Positions 1 through 5,204 of a stretch of 5,204 nucleotides of DNA are shown in pieces. The DNA is taken from assembly GCA_964589725.1 (NCBI GenBank), contig CAZPUJ010000120.1, positions 1 through 5,204 of the forward strand, written 5' to 3'. Both the position numbers and the translations under genes were made by a program. Each line of letters begins with the position of its first letter. Within the stretch, counting starts at the first letter, position 1. This stretch comes from CAYSHJ01 sp964589725 (GTDB taxonomy: Bacteria > Planctomycetota > Planctomycetia > Planctomycetales > Planctomycetaceae). The notes under the pieces are model-generated. The model worked only from the letters and a program-made list of their open reading frames with translations. It did no database searches and had not been told where the DNA came from.

Positions 1-368
1 GGCGCGGCGGCGATGTGTCCGATGTGCTCGGTTTTGCGCTCGGTCCAACTTCGCTTCCGGCCGTCGGTGTCTCGTTTGCGTTCAGTCAGAGCGGCCACGA
101 GTTCGACGACTCTCGGCGAGAAGTGTCCGGCCAGCGTTTCAAGCGAGCAGTCGGTGTCTTCAACGACGTCGTGCAACAGCGCGGCGGCCAAGACTTCGTC
201 ATCGGACAAGCCGACTCGCAGCAGGATCATCGCGACGCTGGCCGGGTGCGAGAGGTACGGCAAGTCGCTCGCCTTGCGGTGGTGGTTGCGGTGGCTGCGC
301 GCGGCCCAACGCATGGCTCGTTCGACAACAGGGCTGAAGAGAGCGTTGTCCTCCAATGAATTGCTCAC
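1..368 (-). CDS. HD-domain hydrolase, RelA/SpoT/MESH1-like (C-terminus cut by window edge)
   Basis: The 122 codons visible from GTG 368 read as the N-terminal half of the metal-dependent HD fold used by (p)ppGpp hydrolases. Residues 30-42 contain HRK...PYLSHP, matching the R...YIxHP block of RelA/SpoT. Residues 64-72 read LLHDVVEDT, the family's HDxxED motif, so predicted metal or catalytic residues R31, H41, H66, D67, E70 and D71 are all present. A later WTERK segment (residues 108-112) resembles standalone small alarmone hydrolases. The last metal-binding Asp and the C-terminus lie outside the window, so a longer RelA/SpoT protein cannot be excluded. The GTG start overlaps the upstream TGA stop as GTGA, and a GAGG lies 7 bases before it. 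Starting at the internal ATG (314) would cut into the first helix. Likely cytosolic and translationally coupled to the ABC gene. Substrate is inferred from family, and could be ppGpp, NADPH or another nucleotide. Confidence 0.88.
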   Translation of the reverse strand, partial: MSNSLEDNALFSPVVERAMRWAARSHRNHHRKASDLPYLSHPASVAMILLRVGLSDDEVLAAALLHDVVEDTDCSLETLAGHFSPRVVELVAALTERKRDTDGRKRSWTERKTEHIGHIAAA

Positions 369-2356
369 TCGGGCACCTCGGTCTCACGGCTGAATTCGTT
401 GAAGCGGACGTATTCCCAGTGCCGCATCAGCGGTGTCGACTGAATCAATTTGGAATACGGTCCGACCGCTTCAACTCGGCCTTTGTGCAGCAACACAACT
501 TGATCGGCTTTGCGAACGGTCGATAGACGGCTGGGCAAGAAGATCAGCGTGCGGTTCCTGGCGAGGCGAGCGTATGTGTCGTCGAGCAATGACTTCGTGT
601 CGTCGTCCAGACGTTCGGTGGGTTCTTCGATGATCATTAGCGCCGGGTTGCGGAGCAACGCGCGCGCGAGGCCCAGTCGAAAACCTTGTCCGGCATCCAA
701 CTGCTCGCCATGTTCGCCGAGCATGGTCTCGTAGCCTTGCGGCAACTTGGAAATGAAGTGGTGTGCGTGAACTTCTTTGGCCGCCTCGGTGAAGTGTGGC
801 AGCGAAAACTTTGGATCGCCGCAACTCATGTTTTCGGCGACGGTGCCGGTGAAGAACGGGTCCGTGCCACCGACGAAGACCGCTTCGGCGCGCAGCGATT
901 CCAGGGTGACGAACGCCAAGTCTTCGCCGTCGATCAGCACGCGGCCCGCTTGCGGCTCGATGAATCGTGGCAAGAGGTACGTCAACGCCAGGGGTTCCAG
1001 CGGATCCAGCGACGTCACCGCCGTGACCTTGCCGGCAGGAATACGCAGGTCCACCCGATCCAAAACCAGCCGCTTGTTCGGCAGGCGGTACGTGACCATT
1101 TCAAAGTGAATGGTCTTCGACAACGGTTGTAAGAACTTCGCTCCCACCGCCTGGCCGACCTCGGGAATCTTGTTGAGGTATCGTAAAATTCGATCGGCGC
1201 CGATCCCCGCCGTGTTCGCGATGTGCGGCAGTTCCCACAGTTCATTGAGTGGTCGAACCGCGGTGCCGAACGCGACCACTAGGATCAACATGGCCGACAC
1301 CGACAAGTGCGCCGCATCAGCCGGATCGGCCAGCGTCTTGGTCGCGATCAGGAGCGAGACGATCGCCAAGCTGATCAACACCACGATCCAACAGACCCAG
1401 CGTGAAATCCGCTCGTCCTCTTTCATCGTGGCGATCTTTTTCAGAAAACGATCAAGATGCACTTGGAAGCGTGAGTGCTCGAAGTTTTCCATGCCGTGGC
1501 CGCGCACCAGCCGCGTTTTTCGCAGTCCCTCGGCGAGCAACTTCAAGTCGCCGCCGACGCGGTCTTCCATACGCCGCCGGGATTGCTCGAACCGCTGCCG
1601 CTCGCGACGCAACAAGTACCAGCAGGCCAGCAGTGGTACCAGGCACTGCAACGCCAGCACCCAATGCGTCGTCAACACGACGAAAAACAGTCCGGCTAGC
1701 ATTAAAGGATGCCGCGTCATGCGTTCCAGCCACGCCTGGATTCCCTCGCGCAGGCGTTCGACATCGCCGGTGAACATCAGAAACGCGACTTCGCCGGCGT
1801 CGTCTTCAAGGTCGCTGGGCCCCAGCCGCATTGTTTGCCGGTGCAACGACTGCCGTAATCGAGTCGCCACTTCCTGCGAGATCCGAAAGGAAAGTGAACG
1901 AACTTGCGACGCCGACAAACTCGTGAGCAATCCCAACGCGACCGTGCTGAACATCAATGTGGCCAACGCCGAACTCGTCGAACGCAGCGGTGGAGTCTTG
2001 TGAACCAGCCAGGCGACGACTCCGCCCCACGGCTCGGAGCGCGCCGACCAGGCGGTCGCTCGCACACCTTGGTCGAAGAGTTTTCGTCCCGCCAAAAACG
2101 GTTGGACTTCCGTGTGCTCCGCGGGGTGCTCCGCGCGCGGCAGGGCTCGAGTCAGTCTTTCGTACTCGTCAACGTCCGACGGGCTGGTGAAGACGACTTC
2201 ACCGCGATTCACCAGCAAATCCAGGAACAAGTAACCGCCGAACAGGAGTCCACAGAACGCAACGGCCGATACCAGCGACCACACCCAAGCCCAACGAACC
2301 AAGCCTCGCGAGAGATCTCGCGGCGGAAACACTCGACGGAATGGAGTCTCCATCAT
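365..2356 (-). CDS. ABC exporter-like protein (fused TMD-NBD) with a degenerate, probably inactive ATPase domain
   Basis: The 663-residue protein has the type IV ABC exporter layout. There are six hydrophobic segments at about 24-48, 127-148, 216-231, 232-250, 320-340 and 350-369, then a nucleotide-binding domain at about 415-650. Structural NBD blocks are well kept: LLPRF (461-465), GTVAENM (504-510), LARALLRNP (563-571) and ADQVVLL (617-623). The catalytic motifs are not. The P-loop position (449-457) reads SLDPLEPLA, with Pro455 where the essential Lys belongs. The A-loop aromatic is Leu425, the Q-loop Gln is Gly497, the signature is LDAGQ (553-557), Walker B reads MIIEE with Glu577 for Asp but catalytic Glu578 kept, and the H-switch His is Ser609. 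No stop or frameshift interrupts the frame. The first external loop (about 49-126) is unusually long. AAGGAG lies 4 bases before ATG 2356 and 7 before ATG 2353, so the second ATG may be the real start. The permease gene precedes it by 108 bases and the HD gene overlaps its stop. Cargo is unknown. Confidence 0.93.
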   Translation of the reverse strand: MMETPFRRVFPPRDLSRGLVRWAWVWSLVSAVAFCGLLFGGYLFLDLLVNRGEVVFTSPSDVDEYERLTRALPRAEHPAEHTEVQPFLAGRKLFDQGVRATAWSARSEPWGGVVAWLVHKTPPLRSTSSALATLMFSTVALGLLTSLSASQVRSLSFRISQEVATRLRQSLHRQTMRLGPSDLEDDAGEVAFLMFTGDVERLREGIQAWLERMTRHPLMLAGLFFVVLTTHWVLALQCLVPLLACWYLLRRERQRFEQSRRRMEDRVGGDLKLLAEGLRKTRLVRGHGMENFEHSRFQVHLDRFLKKIATMKEDERISRWVCWIVVLISLAIVSLLIATKTLADPADAAHLSVSAMLILVVAFGTAVRPLNELWELPHIANTAGIGADRILRYLNKIPEVGQAVGAKFLQPLSKTIHFEMVTYRLPNKRLVLDRVDLRIPAGKVTAVTSLDPLEPLALTYLLPRFIEPQAGRVLIDGEDLAFVTLESLRAEAVFVGGTDPFFTGTVAENMSCGDPKFSLPHFTEAAKEVHAHHFISKLPQGYETMLGEHGEQLDAGQGFRLGLARALLRNPALMIIEEPTERLDDDTKSLLDDTYARLARNRTLIFLPSRLSTVRKADQVVLLHKGRVEAVGPYSKLIQSTPLMRHWEYVRFNEFSRETEVPE

Positions 2357-2360
2357 GGAT

Positions 2361-2366
2361 CTCCTT
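2361..2366 (-). promoter_or_regulatory. Ribosome binding site of the ABC gene
   Basis: AAGGAG on the minus strand lies 7 bases before ATG 2353 and 4 bases before ATG 2356. The spacing favours the second of the two adjacent start codons. Its first base is also the last base of the TGA that ends the small in-frame ORF upstream, so ribosomes finishing that ORF would stop on top of this site. Confidence 0.7.
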
Positions 2367-2407
2367 CAAAAGACGAGCTGGTACGGCCCGCGCAGATCCG
2401 TCGCGCG

Positions 2408-2423
2408 TCGAGCGGGTGCTCGA
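2408..2423 (-). repeat. Inverted repeat in the permease-ABC spacer (6-bp arms)
   Basis: TCGAGC and GCTCGA flank a 4-base loop, a perfect short hairpin. It follows the stronger hairpin at 2427-2442 in the direction of transcription. There is no following T-run, so it does not look like an intrinsic terminator. It may be a processing or attenuation element between the two genes. Confidence 0.4.
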
Positions 2424-2426
2424 ACA

Positions 2427-2442
2427 AACCGCCTCGGCGGTT
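2427..2442 (-). repeat. Inverted repeat after the permease gene (7-bp arms)
   Basis: AACCGCC and GGCGGTT are perfect inverted arms separated by 2 bases. As RNA this would fold as a 6-bp stem with a CGAG tetraloop. The bases after it on the minus strand are TGTTCG, too few T residues for a convincing terminator. Starting 22 bases after the permease stop, it could reduce read-through or protect the permease mRNA 3' end. Confidence 0.45.
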
Positions 2443-2464
2443 CGCTGGAACGTCGAGTCTCCAT

Positions 2465-3466
2465 TTACGCCAGGTCGCGATCCTCGAACAAGATGAAAGA
2501 CAACAGAATCATGGCAGCCGTGTACGCCGCGCCGTACAAGGCTGCGTGTGCCAGATAAACCGGAGGTACCATGTCACCGGTGGCCACGGCGGCCTCCATG
2601 TTGAACCATTCCAGCCCCGGCAGCGCCGTCGCAATCAGGCGCGACATGAACGACACGAACTCGATCTTCAACACACCCGACTTCACCAGCACCGGCGTCA
2701 GATGCCCGACCACGAAAATTGCCAAGCACGATACCACATTGACGACCATCGGCGTCCGCGTCGAAATCGCCACGCTCACCGCCGTCATCACCGCGATTTC
2801 CAAGACGATCAACAAAACTCCAGGGAGCACCTGAATCACTTCCTTGAATCGCTGAGAATTCGGCAGGTACGCCAGAAAACCGTCACCCACCTCGAAGAAT
2901 GTCGGGACTTCCTTCGACGACTCACGCGCGTCGTAACCGACCTTGTAGAACAGCAGTAGGCAGAACAGAAGCACCAGAGGAATCACTAAAATCATTGTCG
3001 CATTCACAATGCCGAAGTATTTGCCCACGATGAACTGCCGCCGGTTGATCGGCTTGGACAGCAGCGTCATCGTCGTACGACTTTCGATTTCACTGGAGAT
3101 GCTGGTGCTGGCCGTCCACGTCGCCAACAACAAACCGGAAAACAGGATCGTCATCAAGCCGCAGCTCTTGAGCATCTTGATGTCCTGTCCCAGCGAAAAG
3201 AATGGCAGGAACGTGTTGACCACTAACAGTAACGCGGCCAATCCCAGCATCATCAGGAACATCGGCTGACGCACAGACTCCTTGGTCGTCGCCCGAGCGA
3301 TGATGCCAGTCCGCGTCATGTATAAGAAGACAATTTGACCGGCGAGCAGCAAGCCCACCACCAAGCTCGTCAAAACCCATTCGAATGAGGGAATGGCGGA
3401 ACCGACTTCTTTGGCCGCACCGTCTGCCAACAGGGCGGCGTTGAAAAGCAATGGAGACGTCATCAT
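2465..3466 (-). CDS. ABC-2 type transporter permease
   Basis: The 333-residue integral membrane protein has about seven hydrophobic segments, near residues 29-50, 69-90, 102-118, 152-175, 211-235, 242-262 and 303-327. The block SSEIESRTTMTLLSKPINRR (124-143), followed by a VGKYFG block, matches the conserved cytoplasmic region of ABC-2/NosY-type permeases, where an acidic pair precedes a threonine and an R-containing turn. Such permeases normally work with a separate soluble ATPase, but none is encoded in this window. The only NBD nearby belongs to the exporter-like protein downstream and looks inactive. A soluble loop of about 35 residues lies between segments 4 and 5. The gene opens with ATGATG. 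GAGG is only 1 base from the first ATG and 4 from the second (3463), so the second start is slightly favoured. Family assignment is secure from the motif and topology; the substrate is unknown. Confidence 0.92.
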   Translation of the reverse strand: MMTSPLLFNAALLADGAAKEVGSAIPSFEWVLTSLVVGLLLAGQIVFLYMTRTGIIARATTKESVRQPMFLMMLGLAALLLVVNTFLPFFSLGQDIKMLKSCGLMTILFSGLLLATWTASTSISSEIESRTTMTLLSKPINRRQFIVGKYFGIVNATMILVIPLVLLFCLLLFYKVGYDARESSKEVPTFFEVGDGFLAYLPNSQRFKEVIQVLPGVLLIVLEIAVMTAVSVAISTRTPMVVNVVSCLAIFVVGHLTPVLVKSGVLKIEFVSFMSRLIATALPGLEWFNMEAAVATGDMVPPVYLAHAALYGAAYTAAMILLSFILFEDRDLA

Positions 3467-3630
3467 TCCTCGCTGCGAACAGGGAAAAACTCGAAGCTTT
3501 CAGGCCGATTCGGTACACATGTCGGCCGGCAACAACAAACAATCGGCGACTTTACGTCGTTTCGGCGGTCCGCGTTGGCGAGAACTCTACTGAACACGTC
3601 CGGCGAAGGAAAGTTGTGACGACAAACCAT
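3463..3630 (-). CDS. Possible small protein (55 aa), overlapping the permease start
   Basis: ATG 3630 opens a 55-codon frame whose TGA stop (3465-3463) overlaps the ATGATG start of the permease gene, a typical translational-coupling arrangement. A GAGG lies 7 bases before the ATG, within a purine-rich GGAGAGGGG stretch. The predicted peptide has five cysteines (residues 3, 32-34 and 38), a charged middle and no membrane segment, and I recognise no family. It occupies most of the otherwise empty 250-base spacer. It may be a real leader or partner peptide of the permease, or a chance frame. Confidence 0.3.
   Translation of the reverse strand: MVCRHNFPSPDVFSRVLANADRRNDVKSPIVCCCRPTCVPNRPESFEFFPVRSEE
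3503..3527 (-). repeat. Inverted repeat upstream of the permease gene
   Basis: GGCCGA and TCGGCC form 6-bp arms around a 13-base loop, starting 37 bases before the permease start. It lies within the possible 55-codon frame. A leader hairpin here could modulate translation of the permease, but a chance occurrence in GC-rich DNA is quite possible. Confidence 0.25.
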
Positions 3631-3669
3631 CGGTTCCCCTCTCCGTGCCGTGGAAAGAGGCCAGGATGG

Positions 3670-3704
3670 GCGGTCGCGAACATCCGGCGTCGCGACGAGA
3701 CCGC
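3670..3704 (-). repeat. Stem-loop just after the acylphosphatase stop
   Basis: Outer arms GCGGTC and GACCGC (6 bp) enclose a second 4-bp stem formed by the two copies of TCGCGA (3674-3679 and 3690-3695). It begins 12 bases after the acylphosphatase stop codon, a typical place for a terminator. The bases that follow contain no T-run, so it is either a non-canonical terminator or a 3' mRNA-stabilising hairpin. Confidence 0.35.
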
Positions 3705-3716
3705 ATCAACGTGTCT

Positions 3717-3998
3717 TCAACGCCGAATCTCGAACACGCCGAATGCTTCGTCGCGAGGCACCTCGCTGACGTCCTGCATCCGAATGTACCCGGCAAACTC
3801 CGACGCGACGTCCGCCAGGAACTGTTCCAGCACCAAGTGATCCGCTTCGGCGATCAGTTCGACCGAGCCATCAGGCAGATTCCGGACAAACCCCACGACC
3901 GGATACCGTCGGGCGATCGACGCCGTCGTGTACCGGAAGCCGACTCCTTGCACGCGGCCCTGAAAAACGACTCGCTGACGAATATTGTCCGGCGACAC
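3717..3998 (-). CDS. acyP: Acylphosphatase (93 aa)
   Basis: This small enzyme hydrolyses carboxyl-phosphate bonds in acyl phosphates such as acetyl phosphate or 1,3-bisphosphoglycerate (family knowledge). From GTG 3998, residues 15-22 read GRVQGVGF then R, the family's phosphate-binding loop with the catalytic Arg at residue 22. GFVRNLPDGSVEL follows, with the catalytic Asn at residue 40. These match the usual Arg23/Asn41 spacing, and 93 residues is the normal single-domain length. GTG 3998 is preferred because AAGGAG sits exactly 7 bases before it. The upstream ATG 4028 would add 10 residues with no family match and would place that ribosome site inside the coding region. It stands alone between two long spacers. 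All catalytic features are intact, and it is probably cytosolic. Confidence 0.95.
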   Translation of the reverse strand: MSPDNIRQRVVFQGRVQGVGFRYTTASIARRYPVVGFVRNLPDGSVELIAEADHLVLEQFLADVASEFAGYIRMQDVSEVPRDEAFGVFEIRR

Positions 3999-4005
3999 AA
4001 CGCGA

Positions 4006-4011
4006 CTCCTT
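4006..4011 (-). promoter_or_regulatory. Ribosome binding site of acyP, deciding its GTG start
   Basis: AAGGAG on the minus strand with a 7-base spacer to GTG 3998. It supports the shorter 93-residue reading of the acylphosphatase over the ATG at 4028. Confidence 0.75.
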
Positions 4012-4040
4012 ATACAGCTCGCGGTCATGAATGAGACAAT

Positions 4041-4085
4041 TGGCCGTCGCCGAAGTCATGAGACTTCGAGCTGAATTAACGGCCA
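4041..4085 (-). repeat. Nested inverted repeats in the acyP leader
   Basis: Outer arms TGGCCGT (4041-4047) and ACGGCCA (4079-4085) are perfect 7-bp complements. They enclose a second perfect hairpin, CGAAGTC and GACTTCG (4051-4057 and 4062-4068), with a 4-base loop. In RNA this would be a two-tier stem ending 42 bases upstream of the acyP start codon. No T-run follows on the minus strand. It may be a leader-RNA structure for acyP, the folded 3' end of the upstream transcript, or a DNA-level binding site. Confidence 0.5.
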
Positions 4086-4089
4086 GTCT

Positions 4090-4109
4090 CCGAATTCTCA
4101 TGAATTCGG
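4090..4109 (-). repeat. Perfect 8-bp hairpin with ATGA loop
   Basis: On the minus strand CCGAATTC, ATGA, GAATTCGG forms an uninterrupted 8-bp stem with a tetraloop. A smaller 4-bp CCAC/GTGG hairpin (4115-4126) lies just before it in transcription order. Together with the nested repeat at 4041-4085 it makes a chain of stems filling much of the spacer after the large secreted-protein gene. There is no following T-run, so a standard intrinsic terminator is not supported. Confidence 0.5.
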
Positions 4110-4170
4110 CTACCCCACATTCGTGGCCGTGAGCGGTATAAACGCGATGGCCTACGACGTTTTTGCGCGA

Positions 4171-5204
4171 TCATGGCGATGCCTGCGCCACCGCGCCCGC
4201 ACGCTTCACAATCAACCGCACCGGCCGCGAGGCTTGATTCCCTTCCGCCTGCGAGATGCCGTAGATTAGCCGGCTCGTTTCCGGAACCCAACTGGATGCT
4301 GTGATGAAGATCTGCCGCTCTGTCTCGCTCTGGCGAATCATCACGCCGCTCAGTCCCAGATTGTCCACGATGACTCCATGCGGGAGATTCTCGACATCGA
4401 AACGCTGCTCGTCTTGAAAGTTGTTGAACCGCTCAATGCGGAGCATCGCTGTCACCGATGTGCCCGGTTCAATAACGATCTCTGGAATGCCGTCAGCCGC
4501 CGCTGTCGCATTCGCCGCCGCAATTCCGACGCGTTGCGTTTGATCGGGCGCGAGCGTCAAAAGGAATTTCGGCTTATCGGCCAACTTTAACTCGCCGAGG
4601 TTGCCGACTTCCTTCACGACCGGCTGCCCGTGAATCATCGCCATCGCGCTGACCTTAACCTGCGCCCAAGCCTCTTTCGGCGGAGCTTTCGCATCCAGCG
4701 CGACGTTGATCACGCCCTTGGCTTGCCAGTGTCCGGCTTGCACGACGACCGGAGTTGAAATCGAAAAGCCTTCGGGTAAGCCCGCGACTTCGAACCGCAC
4801 GTCGCCATCAAAGCCGTCGACGCGATCAATCTGAAACGTCACGAGCTGCCCGCTGCCGAGTCCGATCGTCGCGTCCCGCCCGGCCGCGATGCTGGCACTG
4901 AAGTCGGGCCGAGGCTCGCGAATCGTCAGCGAGTAGACATGCTTGTCGCTGCCGAAGCCGCGTATATCGGTGACTCGCGCGAGATACGTCCCGTCGACCG
5001 GGGCCGTGAAGATCAACCGGCTGTCGTTACCCAGTTCGCGTTCGCCGTCGTCATCGTTCTCGAAGTTCAATGTGTAGACCGGCAGGCCGTTGTCGATCAG
5101 TTTCGTCCCGACCGGATACGGCTCGACGATGTAGCATGGCGCGTCCAACGCATGAATCGTCGCGCTGGTGTCGAAGTAGCAAACGCGCTTGCCGCCCAAG
5201 TTGT
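4171..5204 (-). CDS. Large secreted-type beta-domain protein with PPC-like segment (N-terminus cut by window edge)
   Basis: The frame is open to the right edge, so the 343 residues seen are only the C-terminal part. TTG 5199 is not a supported start because the frame continues through it. About 70 residues after that codon, DSRLIFTAPVDGTYLARVTD followed by a YSLTIRE strand resembles bacterial pre-peptidase C-terminal (PPC) beta-sandwich domains. Later segments (about 100-170 and 205-335) are alternating hydrophobic beta strands with phrases such as VAGLPEGFSI and VENLPHGVIV, which look like two related Ig-like modules. No transmembrane or sorting signal is visible at the C-terminus, which ends in an Ala-rich tail. 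PPC-bearing proteins of this type are common in planctomycetes and are generally exported. Enzymatic or cytochrome domains, if any, would lie upstream. A structural or adhesion role is inference. Confidence 0.85.
   Translation of the reverse strand, partial: NLGGKRVCYFDTSATIHALDAPCYIVEPYPVGTKLIDNGLPVYTLNFENDDDGERELGNDSRLIFTAPVDGTYLARVTDIRGFGSDKHVYSLTIREPRPDFSASIAAGRDATIGLGSGQLVTFQIDRVDGFDGDVRFEVAGLPEGFSISTPVVVQAGHWQAKGVINVALDAKAPPKEAWAQVKVSAMAMIHGQPVVKEVGNLGELKLADKPKFLLTLAPDQTQRVGIAAANATAAADGIPEIVIEPGTSVTAMLRIERFNNFQDEQRFDVENLPHGVIVDNLGLSGVMIRQSETERQIFITASSWVPETSRLIYGISQAEGNQASRPVRLIVKRAGAVAQASP

Larger units (their letters stand above)
2366..2464 (-). other. Possible 32-codon upstream ORF, in frame with the ABC gene
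   Basis: ATG 2464 follows the permease TAA directly and opens a 32-codon frame ending in TGA 2368-2366, inside the ABC gene's Shine-Dalgarno sequence. The peptide is arginine-rich (8 of 32) and begins MetGluThr, as does the ABC protein from its second Met. The first 10 bases (ATGGAGACTC) are identical in both places. No well-placed ribosome binding site is visible, so it would need coupling to permease termination. It could be a coupling peptide, a decayed duplicate of the ABC 5' end, or chance. Confidence 0.2.

Noticed and set aside
13..393. Plus-strand frames and a 62-codon minus-strand frame (199-387) at the left end.
   Set aside because: They overlap the HD-domain gene in other frames; only the frame starting at GTG 368 carries the HDxxED motif.
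365..2356. ABC gene as a pseudogene.
   Set aside because: There is no frameshift or premature stop, the structural NBD blocks are at normal spacing, and start and stop signals are integrated with its neighbours, so relaxed decay is less likely than a retained non-catalytic protein.
1110..2959. Long plus-strand open frames (297 codons at 1110-2003 and 351 codons at 1904-2959).
   Set aside because: They are antisense to the ABC and permease genes, low in hydrophobic structure, rich in Arg/Ser/Gln/His, lack any recognisable motif, and arise from the codon bias of the opposite strand.
3584..3612. Possible promoter for the permease: TTTCCT, 17-base spacer, TAGAGT.
   Set aside because: The -35 match is weak (3 of 6) and the hexamers fall inside the possible 55-codon frame; planctomycete promoter consensus is not certain enough to call it.
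4009..4014. TATAAG on the minus strand as a -10 box for acyP.
   Set aside because: It overlaps the AAGGAG ribosome site; transcription from it would start at or after that site and leave the GTG without it.
5197..5199. TTG as the start of the PPC-like protein.
   Set aside because: The same frame continues open to the window edge, the sequence there is mid-domain, and no signal peptide or ribosome site is present.
1..5204. CRISPR array, tRNA/rRNA genes, insertion sequences, phage genes.
   Set aside because: No regularly spaced repeats, no cloverleaf-like sequences and no transposase or integrase motifs were seen.

Overview
All supported genes lie on the minus strand, so transcription runs from high to low coordinates. 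The window suggests a planctomycete, probably of the Pirellula/Rhodopirellula type. The pointers are a large extracellular-type protein with a PPC-like beta domain, moderately high GC, and several hundred-base gaps between co-directional genes. This lineage call is inference, because no rRNA or other marker gene is present.

In transcription order: (1) 4171-5204, the C-terminal part of a large, probably secreted beta-rich protein with a PPC-like segment, running off the right edge. (2) 3999-4170, a spacer with nested and tandem perfect inverted repeats. (3) 3717-3998, a complete acylphosphatase that most likely starts at GTG 3998 behind a strong Shine-Dalgarno sequence. (4) 3467-3716, a spacer with a post-stop hairpin and a possible 55-residue small ORF whose stop overlaps the next start. 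(5) 2465-3466, an ABC-2 type membrane permease. (6) 2357-2464, a spacer with two tight hairpins and a 32-codon ORF in frame with the next gene. (7) 365-2356, a fused membrane-plus-nucleotide-binding-domain ABC exporter in which nearly every catalytic motif is eroded although the reading frame is intact. (8) 1-368, the N-terminal part of an HD-domain hydrolase of the RelA/SpoT/MESH1 type, whose GTG start overlaps the ABC stop by 4 bases and which runs off the left edge.

Genes 5, 7 and 8 may form one transcription unit, with the exporter-like gene and the HD gene tightly coupled by the GTGA overlap. The striking feature is that neither transport gene here encodes a competent ATPase. The ABC-2 permease has no visible ATPase partner. 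The exporter-like protein has lost its P-loop lysine, Q-loop glutamine and switch histidine, and its signature is altered. It looks like a pseudo-ATPase membrane protein linked to a putative alarmone or nucleotide hydrolase. A functional link among the three is inference from gene order. The acylphosphatase and the secreted protein are separated by long spacers and look like independent neighbours.
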